Shown piece by piece: positions 1-6,788 of a stretch of DNA of 18,211 bases. Location of the stretch: assembly GCA_002360495.1 (NCBI GenBank), contig DEQO01000179.1, forward strand, positions 1-18,211. The letters are read 5' to 3'. Made by a program: the position numbers and the translations under genes. The stretch's first letter is position 1. Each line of letters starts with the position of its first letter. The DNA comes from Flavobacteriales bacterium UBA3364 (GTDB taxonomy: Bacteria > Bacteroidota > Bacteroidia > Flavobacteriales_F > PHOS-HE28). The notes beneath the pieces are model-generated. The model did no database searches and was not told where the DNA came from. It was given only the letters and a program-made list of their open reading frames with translations.

Positions 1-57
1 ATCAGCCTCCACGCCACCAGCTCCGAGACCTTTTCCGGATACACGTTCCGCGAGGTC
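1..57. repeat. Perfect 57-bp direct repeat, copy 1
   Basis: Identical to 724-780 in the same orientation. With the diverged continuation it forms about 100 bp of repeat on both sides of the toxin-antitoxin module. Confidence 0.95.
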
Positions 58-105
58 GACCGGTCGTAGAACTTCCGCAGCGCTTCGAGGAATTGCGGCC
101 CACCG
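1..105 (-). pseudogene. Truncated 3' copy of the 702-1850 gene (partial at window edge)
   Basis: Read on the minus strand, this segment encodes a sequence containing FLEALRKFYDRSTSRNVYPE followed by KVSELVAWRL. It matches the C-terminus of the protein at 702-1850 (FLDALRKFHDWETSRNVYPE, then the identical KVSELVAWRL). Positions 1-57 are base-for-base identical to 724-780, and identity falls to roughly 75-80% up to about position 100. Beyond that no similarity is seen, so only the last 35 or so codons of the paralogue are present next to the toxin-antitoxin genes. A minus-strand ATG at 143-141 leads into this frame, but it lies inside the CATG of the antitoxin start and is probably accidental. 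The rest of the copy lies outside the window, so whether it is a remnant or the end of a rearranged gene cannot be settled here. Confidence 0.6.
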
Positions 106-128
106 GGGAATACGACCGCCGGGGATCT

Positions 129-136
129 TACTTTTG
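129..136 (+). promoter_or_regulatory. -7 box of the antitoxin gene
   Basis: TACTTTTG matches the Bacteroidota consensus TAnnTTTG exactly and ends 5 nt before the ATG at 142. No TTG at the usual -33 distance was found. Transcription would begin at or very near the start codon, so the mRNA is probably leaderless. Confidence 0.6.
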
Positions 137-141
137 AGAGC

Positions 142-360
142 ATGAAAGTCCCGATGAGCACGGTGAACGATGCTGACGGCAACGTGCAGGCTGTTGTGGT
201 CCCGGTAGAGGAATGGAAGGATCTGGTTGAGAAGGTCCGCCATTACGAGCAGTTGCTCAAGCTCAAGAGCAAGCTGAGCAATGCACTGGACCAAGTGGCG
301 CGCATGCGTTCGGGGAAAATGAAGAAGCGGACCCTGAAGGACTTGCTGCGTGAAGCATAG
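142..360 (+). CDS. Antitoxin of a type II toxin-antitoxin module
   Basis: This 72-aa protein is the likely antitoxin partner of the RelE/ParE-type reading frame that overlaps its 3' end. The N-terminus (about residues 8-26, VNDADGNVQAVVVPVEEW) resembles the short Phd/YefM-like antitoxins common in Bacteroidota. The middle (about 27-55) is a charged, heptad-like helix suited to dimerisation or toxin wrapping, and the C-terminus is very basic (KMKKRTLKDLLREA). The toxin frame opens with GTG at 350, eleven bases before the antitoxin stop, a classical translational coupling. An exact -7 box lies 5 nt upstream. Antitoxins usually repress their own operon, but no operator was identified. Family membership comes from gene order and recognised sequence pattern, not a search. 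Confidence 0.7.
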   Translation: MKVPMSTVNDADGNVQAVVVPVEEWKDLVEKVRHYEQLLKLKSKLSNALDQVARMRSGKMKKRTLKDLLREA

Positions 361-691
361 GGTCATACCGACACCTGACTTCGAGAAGGAGCTACGGCCA
401 TTGCTCAAGCGGCATCGCTCCCTCGCGAAGGATCTGCTGAAACTGGAATAGGAACTTGAGCAGCGGCCGAACATCGGCACCGCACTTGGGCACGGACTGT
501 ACAAAGTGCGCTTGGCGATAGCAAGCAAGGGCAAAGGCAAGAGCGGCGGTGGACGTATCATCACCTACGTCGTGACGGAGGATGCGGAAGTGTACCTATT
601 GAGCATCTATGACAAGAGCGACTACGATACGGTGGATACCAAGGCCATGAAGCAGTTGGCGGCTGAGCTGCGTTCCAAGAAAAGGAAGTAA
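350..691 (+). pseudogene. RelE/ParE-type toxin interrupted by an in-frame TAG
   Basis: Reading from GTG at 350, the frame encodes VKHRVIPTPDFEKELRPLLK and continues to codon 33, where TAG (449-451) interrupts it. The same frame then runs without a break to TAA at 689-691. After the stop comes the part most typical of RelE/ParE toxins: the segment ending LGHGLYKVRLAIASKGKGKS, then GGGRIITYVV and EVYLLSIYDKSDYDTV. The full frame is 113 codons, a normal length for the family. A single substitution from CAG, AAG, GAG or TGG would explain the stop. GTG at 506 could restart a 61-aa fragment lacking the N-terminal helices. The toxin is therefore probably inactive, unless the TAG is a sequencing error or is read through. 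Confidence 0.75.
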
Positions 692-701
692 GTCAACAGC
701 C

Positions 702-1850
702 CTACCCCCGCATCAACCGCAGGATCAGCCTCCACGCCACCAGCTCCGAGACCTTTTCCGGATACACGTTCCGCGAGGTCTCCCAGTCGTGGAACTTCCG
801 CAGCGCGTCCAGGAACTCCGCCTCGCTAGCGTAGTTGATGTGATCCGGGTAGTCGCCGTAGTCGGAGCGCTCGAAGTGATCGTGGTTCCAGGTGATCTTC
901 GTGCCGCCTTCCTTGTGCGAAGTGCTGAAGCGTGCGCCGCGCTTCATGGCCCCGATGATGGTCTGTTGCAGGGCTGGCACGGTATCAAGATGCGCTTCGG
1001 CGTTCAACGATGCGGCGCAGATCTTCTGGTAGCGCTCGGGGGATCCTGCATCGGCTTGGGGGGGATCGGCGGGCTGGAAGTCGCGCGTCCAGTGCTCGAA
1101 CCAGGTGCCTGCTGTATGGCGATGGTAGTCGTGGTTCGTCAGCGCCGAATCAGCCCACGAGGTCTGCACGCACAACGAATAGCAATTGGTATCCGGCAAC
1201 GCCGCCTCGAAACGCAGCGCGAAGTGATGCCACGAACCAACCACCTTCGAACTGGCCGTCATGATCAGGCGATCGTCCTTCATGGTTGCGGCGAAGAGCG
1301 TCATGAGGTCCCGCTCCAACGCGAACTGGATCTCGTGCGGCGGTCGGTGGTCGTTGAAATACAGCAGGCGTTCCGCGCTGGTGGCGGTCTCCGTGATCGT
1401 TAGGGCGCGTGCCCGTGCGCTCGCCTTCTCCGCTGCCATCCGTTCCTCCAACAACGCTCTACCGATCTCCGAGCCTGAGCGGGCCTCGCGTTGTGCCAGG
1501 GTTGAAAGCACGTCCGGCTTCGGCTCGAGCGCTTTGCGGATGGCGTCCATGTCCGGCGGTGGCTCAGGCGGCAGGGGCGGCTCGAGCACGAAGAAGTGCC
1601 GTTGTTCGGTGGTGAACTCGCCCGCGTAGGAGGAGTTGTTGCGCGCGTAAAAGCGCAGCTCCCCTACTGATCGACGACGCTCGTCCTGGACCGCCTTGGT
1701 CAGCTTCACCGAAGCACCGCAGGGCGCCGCAGGAAAGCCGCTCTCGATGGCGATGATGCTGTTGCCGGCGTTGAGCTCAGCCTCAACGAGTTCGCGCAAG
1801 GGCGCAGGGAACTCCGCGAGCTGCTGGTGGAAGGGATCGGTGATCGACAT
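702..1850 (-). CDS. Soluble protein of unknown function, 382 aa
   Basis: I do not recognise the family. The protein has no signal peptide or membrane segment and looks cytoplasmic. The N-terminal 90 residues are mixed, followed by a proline-rich linker (EPPLPPEPPPD near 89-99) and an Ala/Glu/Arg-rich probable helix (about 110-160). The remaining C-terminal part is rich in His, Trp and aromatic residues, including SSKVVGSWHHF and ALTNHDYHRHTAGTWFEHW. It begins 19 nt after the stop of the membrane-protein gene at 1870-2877 and is probably co-transcribed with it. Its last codons are duplicated at the left window edge, suggesting a paralogue beyond the edge. It ends 10 nt from the convergent toxin frame, leaving little room for a terminator. 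Confidence 0.8.
   Translation of the reverse strand: MSITDPFHQQLAEFPAPLRELVEAELNAGNSIIAIESGFPAAPCGASVKLTKAVQDERRRSVGELRFYARNNSSYAGEFTTEQRHFFVLEPPLPPEPPPDMDAIRKALEPKPDVLSTLAQREARSGSEIGRALLEERMAAEKASARARALTITETATSAERLLYFNDHRPPHEIQFALERDLMTLFAATMKDDRLIMTASSKVVGSWHHFALRFEAALPDTNCYSLCVQTSWADSALTNHDYHRHTAGTWFEHWTRDFQPADPPQADAGSPERYQKICAASLNAEAHLDTVPALQQTIIGAMKRGARFSTSHKEGGTKITWNHDHFERSDYGDYPDHINYASEAEFLDALRKFHDWETSRNVYPEKVSELVAWRLILRLMRG
724..780. repeat. Perfect 57-bp direct repeat, copy 2
   Basis: Lies within the 3' end of the gene at 702-1850 and is identical to positions 1-57. The two copies are offset by 723 bp and bracket the toxin-antitoxin genes. Confidence 0.95.
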
Positions 1851-1869
1851 CGGCCCGGTCGTGGATCCG

Positions 1870-2877
1870 CTATTCCATTGCCATCTTCTCGTCGTAGTAG
1901 GCCTTCAGCTCGGAGAAGTCGGCGCCGGTGCCAGCGAACTTTTCGGGGAGGACGCGGAATAGCTCATCGCCAAAGCGCCGTGTGCGCTTGAAATGGTCCG
2001 ATGTCGTGTAGTTGCGTGCCGGAACGTAGCCGGCCCAGCTCCGCAACGCGGCCAATGCAGGTCGGGCAAAGCGGGCTTTTTCGACCGGGGTCAGCTCAGC
2101 ATCGCGCACGAACTCCAACCCGGTTTCCGCATTATAGCCGCTCTCGAGCATGGCAGCCATTCGCTCCACGAACGCAGTATCCGAGCGCAGACGCGCAGTG
2201 GCGGCTTCGCACACGGCCGGTTTCTCATTACGGCACGCCTTCCGGACCAGCCTTTCGAAATCGTTCTCCATGTCGATCCGTTCAACCTCGGCGAGTTCTT
2301 CCTTGGTCGCCGGCAGGAGGACGATGATCTTCATAGCGATGTCGGACAGACCGCGACCGCTGTTGTTGTAGATCCAATGGCCAGCGAAGATCAGGCTGCC
2401 CACGAGGCTTAGGGCGGTGAACCATGTCCAGGGGCGCAGCAGCCACTGTACGGATAGGCCCGGTACGAGTTTCTGGTTCAAGCTCAGCACCACCAGCAAC
2501 ACGGTGGAGAACATGATGAGGTAGAGGAACGGGCTGTAGATGCCGCGCGGCGTGAAGCCTGGCCGGAGGTAGAAAGCGATGAACAGGTAGGAAGCGCATG
2601 CCAGCCCGAACGCAGCAGCAACGGTGAGCATGTAGAGCTTGGTGCGGCCCAATTTGATCCAGTCGAAACCGCCGCTGGCCGTCATGGAGAGCAGCGCGAC
2701 CATCATCAGCCCCCAAATGGGCGCAAGGATGTACACTGCCGGTGTCGCCCATCGGTCGCTGCTCGTCTCCTTGTTGATCCATTCCGCCAGGAACGGTGGC
2801 AGCCGCAGGAAGAAAAGTACCGTGGCGAGACCGGCACTAACGCTGCCGATGATCTGTTGTAGAGTGGATGGATTCAT
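1870..2877 (-). CDS. Polytopic membrane protein of unknown function, 335 aa
   Basis: The N-terminal 175 residues contain about five hydrophobic segments, near 8-28, 47-66, 82-106, 115-133 and 151-170. They are followed by a soluble, charged C-terminal domain of about 160 residues. That domain includes a Glu/Arg-rich stretch (KEELAEVERIDMENDFERLV) with two cysteines close together (KACRNEKPAVCEAA, about 213-226). No enzymatic or transporter signature was recognised. It is the first gene of a probable two-gene operon with the 382-aa protein 19 nt downstream, so the two may work together, with this one as the membrane anchor. A weak -7-like CACCTTGC lies at 2902-2909 on this strand, 24 nt from the ATG. 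Confidence 0.8.
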   Translation of the reverse strand: MNPSTLQQIIGSVSAGLATVLFFLRLPPFLAEWINKETSSDRWATPAVYILAPIWGLMMVALLSMTASGGFDWIKLGRTKLYMLTVAAAFGLACASYLFIAFYLRPGFTPRGIYSPFLYLIMFSTVLLVVLSLNQKLVPGLSVQWLLRPWTWFTALSLVGSLIFAGHWIYNNSGRGLSDIAMKIIVLLPATKEELAEVERIDMENDFERLVRKACRNEKPAVCEAATARLRSDTAFVERMAAMLESGYNAETGLEFVRDAELTPVEKARFARPALAALRSWAGYVPARNYTTSDHFKRTRRFGDELFRVLPEKFAGTGADFSELKAYYDEKMAME

Positions 2878-2924
2878 GCTCGCGAACGGTGGAGCGTTAT
2901 GGCAAGGTGATGCCTAAAGTAGCG

Positions 2925-2960
2925 TTCTGCGTGGACCCGTTCCAGGACAAGCTGTAGCGA
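2925..2960. repeat. Dispersed intergenic element, copy A
   Basis: The core TTCTGCGTGGACCCGTTCC and the following AGGACAAG recur at 5033-5069 with a few substitutions and one indel. Both copies are intergenic, one on each side of the erythromycin esterase gene. This copy lies in the divergent interval between the genes starting at 2877 and 3090. Confidence 0.6.
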
Positions 2961-3041
2961 GCAGGGGTGCAGGAGCCAGGCAACATACGTTCGGCTCTGA
3001 CACTCATGACCATGGACCGCAATGTGTCGTATGGTCCGCTA

Positions 3042-3068
3042 TTGCCGGATACGATCGTCCTAGCTTGG
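3042..3068 (+). promoter_or_regulatory. Candidate promoter of the erythromycin esterase gene
   Basis: TTG at 3042-3044 is followed after 16 nt by TAGCTTGG (3061-3068), close to TAnnTTTG. The box ends 21 nt before the ATG at 3090, which supports that start over in-frame ATGs further upstream. The rest of the divergent interval 2878-3089 holds the dispersed element at 2925 and nothing else recognised. Confidence 0.35.
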
Positions 3069-3089
3069 TCTCGAACATCCAACGTCGCC

Positions 3090-4871
3090 ATGCGATCACC
3101 CCTGCTCCACATCGCGACCTGCGCACTTGCCTGTGCTGCTTTGAACGCCTGGGCGCAGCAGCCGTTGAACCTGGGCTTCGAGACGCCAGGCGTAACGGGC
3201 ACGGATCGTCCGTGGGGTTGGGAGGGTCACTGGCAATGGGCGGCGGGAGCTTGGAGCCTGGATAGCTCCACAGTTCGCGGAGGCCGATACAGCTTTCAGA
3301 TCAACGCGTCCGGGGAAGGTGGTGCCCACGCCATGATGCTTCGGCTGCCAGCCGGGTCCTTGCAAGGCAGGAGGATGGAACTGACCGCACATGCGCGCAC
3401 GGCGAATGGCGCTTATCGCATCTTGTTGAACACATGGGGTGAACCTGGATCACAGGATAGCGTTGTTGTGAACGACGCTGCAACACGGGATTGGACCGAA
3501 CAACGGTTGTCGGTGCTCATCGGCCCGCAGGACTATCAACTCGTCATCATCCTGGTGGCGAGCCATGGTACGGTGTGGTTCGATGATCTGGTGTTGACCG
3601 CCGATGGCCATGCCGTGACCGAGTTGCCCAGTGGCCGGCCTCCTGCTGAAGCGGACCTGGATGTGCTGCGCGCGCACAGCACCGTGCTCGATCCGCTCGC
3701 TGACCCTGCGCCGGGCGCCTGGCCTGCCGGCTACGATGCCATCGACAAGGTCGTTGGCAAGGCGAGGATCGTTTCGCTCGGAGAAAGCACGCACGGCACG
3801 CACGAGTTCTTCGTCGCCAAGCATCGCCTCTTCCAGTACCTCGTCGAGCAGCACGGTTTCACGGTCTTTGCCATCGAGGCGAACCAGCTCGCCACGGAGC
3901 GGATCAATGCCTATGTGCACGGGGCAAGGGATACGCTCGAGAAGGCCATGGGAGGTCTCTTCGGTGTGTGGTACAAGCAGGAAGTGAAGGACCTGATCGA
4001 ATGGATGCAGGCGTACAATGCGAGGAAGCCCGCAAGACCTCTGTCGTTCGTCGGCTTCGATATGCAGGATCCGCAGCTGCCCATGGATGCGGTGGTGAAC
4101 TACGCAACCGGGAATGAACCTCGACTGGCCGACCTTCTGAAGAGCCTTTACGCCGATCAGCGCGAAGCCTGGCGACAAGGCGACTATCCCCAACCCATGG
4201 ATGGGCAGGGTGCGCGCTGGCTGCAGAATGCGCGGGAGGCCTACGGTATCCTCTCGCAATACCTGCTCGATACGCCTGCGCTCGATCCAGCCGCAAGGCG
4301 GTGGGTGATCCAGAACGCCGTTGTAGTGATGCAGTGTGCCGCCCAGGCCAACGACCCTTGGAACAGCATGATCCGCGATAGTTGCATGGCAGCGAACATC
4401 GCATGGACCCTCGAACAGCATCCTGCGGACACACGCATGGCGGTTTGGGCGCATGACGCGCATGTAGGGCGGATCGGCTTCGTGAACGGTACCAGCATGG
4501 GTGCGTACATGGTGCGTGAATTCGGTGACCAACTGCGTGTGATCGGCCTGGGCACCTACGACGGAGCGTATCGCGCAACGAGGGGCTTCATCGACCATCG
4601 CATGATGGATGCGCGTTGCTACCCGGCACCCGTCGGCAGCTTGGAAGAGGCCCTGCACCGCGTGCTGGCCGGGAAGGGCGAGGCGCTCCTGCTGGATATC
4701 CGGGCTTCGGCCTCCGATCCACGAAGCACCTGGTTGCAGCAGCCCCGGCCGGTGCGCTCCATCGGTTACAGTGCCTTCGACTTCGGATTCGAACAGCCGA
4801 CAGTACTCGCTGATCAATTCGATGCGGTGCTATTGATCGATCACACCACGCCGAGCAGGAAGCTGGAGTAA
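3090..4871 (+). CDS. Secreted erythromycin-esterase-family hydrolase with N-terminal sandwich domain
   Basis: The frame is open from further upstream, but ATG 3090 is chosen because it opens directly into a signal peptide (MRSPLLHIATCALACAALNA, cleavage probably after WA at residue 22). The mature protein starts with a domain of about 150 residues resembling carbohydrate-binding jelly rolls (LNLGFETPG start, WTEQRLSVLIGP, VWFDDLVL end). The erythromycin esterase domain follows, about residues 190-590. Its motifs are GESTHGTHEF (Glu232, His235), VFAIEANQ (Glu263) and VWAHDAHVG (His455, His458), matching the Glu/His catalytic set of Ere enzymes. Total length is 593 aa. Ere enzymes open macrolide lactones in the cytoplasm; export and the extra domain suggest a different, unknown ester substrate, so resistance should not be assumed. 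Confidence 0.88.
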   Translation: MRSPLLHIATCALACAALNAWAQQPLNLGFETPGVTGTDRPWGWEGHWQWAAGAWSLDSSTVRGGRYSFQINASGEGGAHAMMLRLPAGSLQGRRMELTAHARTANGAYRILLNTWGEPGSQDSVVVNDAATRDWTEQRLSVLIGPQDYQLVIILVASHGTVWFDDLVLTADGHAVTELPSGRPPAEADLDVLRAHSTVLDPLADPAPGAWPAGYDAIDKVVGKARIVSLGESTHGTHEFFVAKHRLFQYLVEQHGFTVFAIEANQLATERINAYVHGARDTLEKAMGGLFGVWYKQEVKDLIEWMQAYNARKPARPLSFVGFDMQDPQLPMDAVVNYATGNEPRLADLLKSLYADQREAWRQGDYPQPMDGQGARWLQNAREAYGILSQYLLDTPALDPAARRWVIQNAVVVMQCAAQANDPWNSMIRDSCMAANIAWTLEQHPADTRMAVWAHDAHVGRIGFVNGTSMGAYMVREFGDQLRVIGLGTYDGAYRATRGFIDHRMMDARCYPAPVGSLEEALHRVLAGKGEALLLDIRASASDPRSTWLQQPRPVRSIGYSAFDFGFEQPTVLADQFDAVLLIDHTTPSRKLE

Positions 4872-5032
4872 GTACCGGTCAGGCGATCGCCCGCCGCATT
4901 CCGCGATGGGTCCAGCGCAGCGCTGATGATGTCGCTACTGCGCTCCACGAGGGACTTCGGGTCGGTGCGATGGATCCGATCCGGCCCGATGTATTCGGCT
5001 CACACCGAATCGTTCATCTCGCTGAACTGGCC

Positions 5033-5069
5033 TTCTGTGTGAACCCGTTCCAGGACGAGACTTCAGCGA
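5033..5069. repeat. Dispersed intergenic element, copy B
   Basis: TTCTGTGTGAACCCGTTCC followed by AGGACGAG and, after an indel, AGCGA. Aligned to 2925-2960 there are about five substitutions and one gap over 36 bp. It has the same orientation as copy A. Confidence 0.6.
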
Positions 5070-5110
5070 CACCACCACCTTCTTCCCTGAACCTCCACCC
5101 TCGCTGCGTG

Positions 5111-5118
5111 TACCTTGT
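5111..5118 (+). promoter_or_regulatory. -7 box of the lipoprotein gene
   Basis: TACCTTGT resembles TAnnTTTG and ends 6 nt before the GTG at 5125, which suggests a leaderless transcript and supports that start. No -33 TTG was found at normal spacing. Confidence 0.4.
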
Positions 5119-5124
5119 GCTATC

Positions 5125-5670
5125 GTGCGGCAGATCCCCTTGTTGTTCCTCTTGATGGCCTGTGGTGGTCCTGCGCCACCACCTGCTGCGGAGCTCGTAG
5201 TTCCCCCGGACGAAGTTGCGGCACCCGTGACTGTAGCATCGGACAGCGCTACCACAGCCACCGCACCGATGGACACCCTTCCACCTGCGCCCGCAGCGCC
5301 CGTGAGCACGGAGAAGCCCCGCCCGAAGCGGACCGCCAGCGCACGTGATGCCGGATGCCTGGAGATCATAGATGGCTCTTCCTCGGAAGTGCGCGCGGTG
5401 ATCTACGTGCGGCGGTCGGCCATGGCCTCACGCGAAAAGGACCTGGAGAGCACCCTGGCCTCGGCGTGGATGCTGAAGCAGCAGAACGCCCCCGTGAGCA
5501 TCGCCGACGACTTCGAACGCGGCATCTCCACGGAACGCGTTCACCGCCCCGAAACCGTGGATGTACGCGTGGAGTACTTCGCGAATTGCAGCGTGCGCGA
5601 ACCACACACCGTGCAGCTGTACCGCGTGTGGCGCACGCCGGAGGGCGGTACGGGATGGTTGGGGCGGTGA
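5125..5670 (+). CDS. Small lipoprotein of unknown function, 181 aa
   Basis: It starts with GTG and a short lipoprotein signal, MRQIPLLFLLMACGG, with the lipobox cysteine at residue 13, so the mature protein should be lipidated and membrane-attached. Residues 16-80 are a low-complexity Pro/Ala/Val/Thr-rich linker. The C-terminal domain (about 85-181) starts around AGCLEIIDGS and ends near VQLYRVWRTPEGGTGWLGR. It contains alternating hydrophobic stretches, such as EVRAVIYVRR and VDVRVEYFANC, consistent with beta strands. The family was not recognised. The gene stands alone between the esterase and the patatin gene, each with its own promoter signal. The 135 bp downstream are slightly AT-richer (5740-5760) and contain only the patatin promoter. 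Confidence 0.75.
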   Translation: MRQIPLLFLLMACGGPAPPPAAELVVPPDEVAAPVTVASDSATTATAPMDTLPPAPAAPVSTEKPRPKRTASARDAGCLEIIDGSSSEVRAVIYVRRSAMASREKDLESTLASAWMLKQQNAPVSIADDFERGISTERVHRPETVDVRVEYFANCSVREPHTVQLYRVWRTPEGGTGWLGR

Positions 5671-5765
5671 GGGGGCATGGCGGTCTTGCCTCCTTCATTC
5701 CTGCTCGTCTTAAGCCAGCAGACCGCGTTCGCCACATTTATTTTCATGATAGCACCACCAAGCCG

Positions 5766-5796
5766 TTGACGTTGCTCTCTTCCACCCCTACCTTAG
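5766..5796 (+). promoter_or_regulatory. Promoter of the patatin-like gene
   Basis: TTG at 5766-5768, a 20-nt spacer, then TACCTTAG at 5789-5796 give both elements of a Bacteroidota promoter at normal spacing. The -7 box ends 9 nt before the ATG at 5806, implying at most a few nucleotides of leader. Confidence 0.5.
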
Positions 5797-5805
5797 GGAG
5801 CACCG

Positions 5806-6714
5806 ATGCATGCTCCGCCGCCTGACACCTTTCTCATCCTGCAAGGCGGCGGCTTTCGCACAGCTTTCACAGCGGGTGTGCTTGATGCGTTCATCGCTGC
5901 ACGCCACCATCCGTTCACGGGCTACCTGGGTGTTTCCGGCGGGTCCATCGCGCTCTCGTACTTCCTGAGCCAGCAGTACGGGCAGTGCTACAAGGCCATG
6001 CGCGTGATGGCCGCCGATCCGGAGTTCGTGAAGATGAGCCGCGCGATGTCCGAAAGCGGCTACATGGACATCGACCGCCTGCAACGGGTGGCCTTGAAAA
6101 CGGTGCCCTTCGATCTGCATCGCGCTTTGGACCACGTTCACGAGAAGCACCTGGAGTTCGTGTTGACGGACCGTACCACCGGTGAGGCAGCCTACCTGTG
6201 CCCTTCAGCGAGCGACTGGGTGGACACGGTGATCGGCTCAAGCACCTTGCCGGGCGTGACGAAGGGGCGGCACAACCTCGCTGGCAGGGAATACTTCGAC
6301 GGCGGCTGGAGCGATCCGCTCCCCGCGCAGCGTGCCATCGACCTGGGTGCGAAACACATCGTTGTACTCCGTACGGCACCGGCCGCCGTGCGCTTGAAGC
6401 AGAGCTGGCCGGACTACTTCGGCAGCCTGTACTTCCGCAAGCATCCCGCACTGGCCCAGTGTTTCGCCAACAGCCACCAGGTGTACAACGCTTCGCTCGA
6501 CCTGATGGAGCGCCCTCCGATCGGCGTCGAGATCCAGCAGATCGCGCCGGAGCATGTCTTGCGCAGCGGCACCTACAGCTATTCCGCCGCCAGCCTGGAG
6601 CTCGACTACCGGCATGGTCTCGACGCGGGTCTGCGGTTCGTGCACGAGCAGCGCACGGCGGATAATACCCTCGCTGAGGGCCCATCCTCGGTGCGTGCAG
6701 TTCAAGTGATGTGA
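5806..6714 (+). CDS. Patatin-like phospholipase (YjjU-like)
   Basis: Predicted Ser-Asp acyl hydrolase acting on phospholipids or other acyl esters. The oxyanion-hole motif is GGGFRT (residues 14-19), the nucleophile elbow is GVSGG with Ser44, and the catalytic Asp165 lies in FDGGWSD. This order and spacing is that of bacterial patatin-like proteins. The absence of a signal peptide, the compact 302-aa length and the C-terminal extension after the DGG motif resemble the E. coli YjjU group, whose exact substrate is not established to my knowledge. The protein should be cytoplasmic or peripherally bound to the inner membrane. The start is supported by the promoter at 5766-5796. It is convergent with the esterase at 6789; the 74-bp gap holds GC-rich sequence but no clear terminator. 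Confidence 0.88.
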   Translation: MHAPPPDTFLILQGGGFRTAFTAGVLDAFIAARHHPFTGYLGVSGGSIALSYFLSQQYGQCYKAMRVMAADPEFVKMSRAMSESGYMDIDRLQRVALKTVPFDLHRALDHVHEKHLEFVLTDRTTGEAAYLCPSASDWVDTVIGSSTLPGVTKGRHNLAGREYFDGGWSDPLPAQRAIDLGAKHIVVLRTAPAAVRLKQSWPDYFGSLYFRKHPALAQCFANSHQVYNASLDLMERPPIGVEIQQIAPEHVLRSGTYSYSAASLELDYRHGLDAGLRFVHEQRTADNTLAEGPSSVRAVQVM

Positions 6715-6788
6715 ACGCGCGCTCCCGCAGCATTCGGCGCTGTACGCGGCGCCTGTTGCGCGAGAGCAAAGCCTAGTGATGCGACGGA

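Larger units (their letters stand above)
4872..5124. other. Intergenic region with inverted repeat and dispersed element
   Basis: This 253-bp interval has no convincing gene. It contains a short inverted repeat (ATTCGG, 6-nt spacer, CCGAAT at 4993-5010) without a clear U-tract, the second copy of the dispersed element (5033-5069), and a -7 box at 5111 for the next gene. Confidence 0.5.

Noticed and set aside
2967..3089. Upstream extension of the erythromycin esterase by 41 codons
   Set aside because: It would bury the signal peptide; ATG 3090 begins exactly at the signal and has a promoter-like box upstream.
3450..4817. Minus-strand open frame of 455 codons opposite the erythromycin esterase gene
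   Set aside because: The plus strand has clear family motifs and a signal peptide; the antisense frame shows no domain and is a by-product of high GC.
3090..4871. Acquired macrolide-resistance gene
   Set aside because: Signal peptide, extra N-terminal domain, host-like composition and no mobile element nearby argue for a chromosomal esterase of other function.
4882..4891. GGCGATCGCC palindrome
   Set aside because: A single 10-bp palindrome in GC-rich sequence is expected by chance and is not placed at a promoter.
5915..6769. Minus-strand open frame of 284 codons opposite the patatin-like gene
   Set aside because: Arg/Ser-rich low-complexity translation typical of GC-rich antisense, against clear patatin motifs on the plus strand.
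6715..6788. Possible bidirectional terminator between the convergent patatin and esterase genes
   Set aside because: Only a 5-bp GC stem (GGCGC/GCGCC) with no U-tract on either strand.
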